Shown in pieces: positions 30,987 to 32,355 of a stretch of 32,355 bases of DNA. Made by a program: the position numbers and the translations under genes. Source of the DNA: Clostridiales bacterium. Lineage in GTDB: Bacteria > Bacillota > Clostridia > Oscillospirales > Acutalibacteraceae. Location of the stretch: NCBI GenBank assembly GCA_019415925.1, contig DXYG01000025.1, positions 1 through 32,355 of the forward strand. The letters are read 5' to 3'. The notes under the pieces are model-generated. The model saw only the letters and a program-made list of their open reading frames with translations, had not been told where the DNA came from and did no database searches. How positions within the stretch are numbered: the stretch's first letter is position 1; each line of letters begins with the position of its first letter.

Positions 30987-31217
30987 TTTCATAAATTGCA
31001 ACGCAATTTATGAAATATGGCGAACGCAGTTCGCCAAAGGGAACCCCTTTAGTGGGTTCCCTACAGCAAAACAGTCCACCGGACTGTTTTGCCTACCCTC
31101 CTGCATTTTGCAATGCAATCTTTTTGTGGGCTCTGCCCACACCCGCAAGCCTTTAAAAAGGCTTGACCGAAATGTTTAATTTTTTTGCGAGTCAACTCAC
31201 CGCTAAATTATAGTTTA
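30987..31217 (+). repeat. Hairpin-chain element, left end replaced
   Basis: From about 31018 to 31217 it matches copy 1, ending with AAATTATAGTTTA. In place of the usual left end it has an exact 13-bp palindrome, TTTCATAAATTGC-aac-GCAATTTATGAAA (30987-31015). No left terminal repeat was found. Confidence 0.75.
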
Positions 31218-31269
31218 GCTTACAAATCAAACTAATATTTCGGCTTATAAAAAACAGTCTGCAATTCTT

Positions 31270-31596
31270 TTATGCAAACGGATTAAAACCGTACTTTTTT
31301 AAATCGACTTTTCCGTCTGTAACTTCTATCCCCTCAGCTTCAAGGAGTTGTTTCTGCCTGTCCTCACCGCCAAACGCAAAGCCTGACGCTAATTTTCCTT
31401 TGGAATTTACTACACGGTAGCAGGGAATTACATCGGGTGCAGGATTTCTATGAAGTGCATTTCCGACGGCTCTGGCGTAATACCTGTTTCCTGCCATTGC
31501 GGCAACCTGACCGTAGGTTGCCACCTTTCCGTAAGGTATCTGCAAAACTGCGTCATATATCCTTTCATAAACGGTTTTTTCATTCGCCTTTTCCAA
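31270..31596 (-). CDS. MGMT-family (O6-alkylguanine alkyltransferase C-domain) protein
   Basis: A 108-residue protein made of only the DNA-binding, alkyl-accepting domain. It has the recognition helix YYARAVGNALHRNP and the active-site motif IPCYRVVNS, with acceptor Cys59. The usual motif is PCHRV; here His is replaced by Tyr60. It may be a compact repair methyltransferase or a non-catalytic, lesion-recognising alkyltransferase-like protein. The start is a TTG overlapping the last 17 bp of the signal peptidase gene, preceded by GAGGA, so it is translationally coupled. No in-frame ATG is available near that point. Confidence 0.85.
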   Translation of the reverse strand: MEKANEKTVYERIYDAVLQIPYGKVATYGQVAAMAGNRYYARAVGNALHRNPAPDVIPCYRVVNSKGKLASGFAFGGEDRQKQLLEAEGIEVTDGKVDLKKYGFNPFA

Positions 31597-32281
31597 TGCT
31601 GTCCTCGCTATCTGATTTCGATTCTTTTTCAGCCTGTTCTGCCTGCTCTTTCAGCTTTTCAGCTTGAACTTTCAATTTCTCGGCTTGAAGCCTGTCGATA
31701 ATTTCATTAATATCATCTGCGTCTTTGACTGATTTGTCATTATTCGTCAGGATTTTTACTATTGTGATTATTTCATCAAAAAATATAATAATAATCAGCG
31801 CAATTAATATCAGCAATCCCCAAGGTGACAGGAAAATGTTATAAACAGTATCAAGGTAATCCACCTTGCATATCATTATGCCCTTCACATTGTCAACGCT
31901 TATAGGTTTATCAGCCAAATCATTTGCAATTCCTTTAGTCTGCAGCATTAACTTTTCGTTTTCTTCATAAGGTGCTTTTATAACCTTGTGAGTTACAAGC
32001 ATGTCGCCGTAGTCTTTACTTTTAAAGGTTATGACATCTCCGACTTTTAAATCCTCTGGATTTTCAACAGTTTTGTCCAGAATAATATCGCCGACCATAA
32101 GCTCAGGCTCCATACTTCCGCTTGATACTCTGAATATTGAATATCCGAAAACAGAGGGTGTACTTCCGTTGATTCTGGACATGAAAAACAAAACCAATGT
32201 AAACACAAGAACAACGATAAGTGTCCAGCAGATTATATTTTTTATTAAATTTATTGTTCGGAAGACTTTATTTTTTTTCAT
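31580..32281 (-). CDS. Signal peptidase I, SipW/ER type
   Basis: Serine peptidase of family S26 that cuts signal peptides outside the membrane. The 233-residue protein has an N-terminal membrane helix (about 15-34), the nucleophile Ser56 in SSGSMEPEL, and His98 in VTHKV in place of the lysine of the classical bacterial enzyme. Both are marks of the SipW/archaeal/ER type. The later motif is TKGIAN, where TKGDAN is usual. A second membrane helix (about 150-175) and a Lys/Glu/Gln-rich coiled tail (about 195-233) follow. ATG is preceded by CGGAGC. The gene next to the window end may belong to a longer operon; any substrate gene is outside. Confidence 0.88.
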   Translation of the reverse strand: MKKNKVFRTINLIKNIICWTLIVVLVFTLVLFFMSRINGSTPSVFGYSIFRVSSGSMEPELMVGDIILDKTVENPEDLKVGDVITFKSKDYGDMLVTHKVIKAPYEENEKLMLQTKGIANDLADKPISVDNVKGIMICKVDYLDTVYNIFLSPWGLLILIALIIIIFFDEIITIVKILTNNDKSVKDADDINEIIDRLQAEKLKVQAEKLKEQAEQAEKESKSDSEDSIGKGE

Positions 32282-32355
32282 TTATTTTGCTCCGTTTTTC
32301 TCATTCAATATATATTTAAAATTCTTATTATATTTATTTCTGAATTATATAGAAT

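Noticed and set aside
18689..31217. CRISPR array from repeated palindromes
   Set aside because: Copies are kilobases apart, in both orientations, without regular spacers and without cas genes.
20..32340. tRNA genes in the intergenic gaps
   Set aside because: No cloverleaf with a GGTTCRA-type arm and acceptor stem was found by eye in any gap. A tRNA search program was not available, so a missed one is possible.

Overview
The window looks like a chromosomal segment of a low-to-mid GC Firmicute of class Clostridia, most likely a gut Ruminococcus or close relative (Oscillospiraceae/Ruminococcaceae). This is inferred from gene content and style: strong AGGAGG-type ribosome sites, near-consensus sigma-A promoters, a BspA-type leucine-rich-repeat protein with a C-terminal type I dockerin, 2-hydroxyacyl-CoA dehydratase/activase-type proteins, and many short palindromic intergenic repeats. 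No phage, transposase, CRISPR array or tRNA gene was found.

Layout. 1-3.6 kb: end of a repeat, ribonuclease Y (rny, minus) and glyceraldehyde-3-phosphate dehydrogenase (gap, plus), with a candidate 25-residue small protein. 3.8-5.3 kb: secreted LRR-dockerin protein. 5.5-6.6 kb: an sdpR-sdpI-like immunity/repressor pair with a perfect 14-bp inverted-repeat operator. 6.7-8.3 kb: a small membrane protein and an FkbM-type methyltransferase meeting tail to tail. 8.5-8.7 kb: an isolated 5S rRNA gene with its own consensus promoter and terminator. 8.8-17.8 kb: an arginine biosynthesis cluster, all on the minus strand, transcribed argG, argH, (small insertion), argC, argJ, argB, a GNAT gene, argD, argF; this covers glutamate to arginine through the acetyl cycle (ArgJ recycles the acetyl group). 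A perfect ARG-box match lies beside the argG promoter, and a cluster of ARG-like half-sites fills the gap to a divergent flavin-reductase-like gene.

Between argH and argC is the most unusual item: a candidate type I toxin-antitoxin locus. It has a 23-residue hydrophobic ORF whose ribosome site sits in a hairpin, and a convergent short RNA driven by a consensus promoter. Both run into one 13-bp bidirectional terminator.

19-26.9 kb: a GGGtGRT-family protein with a NifU/IscU-like scaffold protein, a YgiT-type zinc-finger protein, a DUF2238/YjdF-like membrane protein, and a two-gene version of the large 2-hydroxyacyl-CoA dehydratase/activase-type protein (967 + 432 residues). 27.5-32.3 kb: a secreted helical protein of unknown function, citrate synthase, and a signal peptidase (SipW/ER type) gene overlapping a small MGMT-family gene.

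Intergenic DNA is rich in repeats. The main one is a ~250-bp element with perfect or near-perfect 13-bp terminal inverted repeats built almost entirely of consecutive hairpins (two full copies, three partial or variant). There are also a 76-79-bp inverted-repeat unit (three copies) and a set of unrelated palindromes that share a CCCTAC (or GCTAC) boundary.
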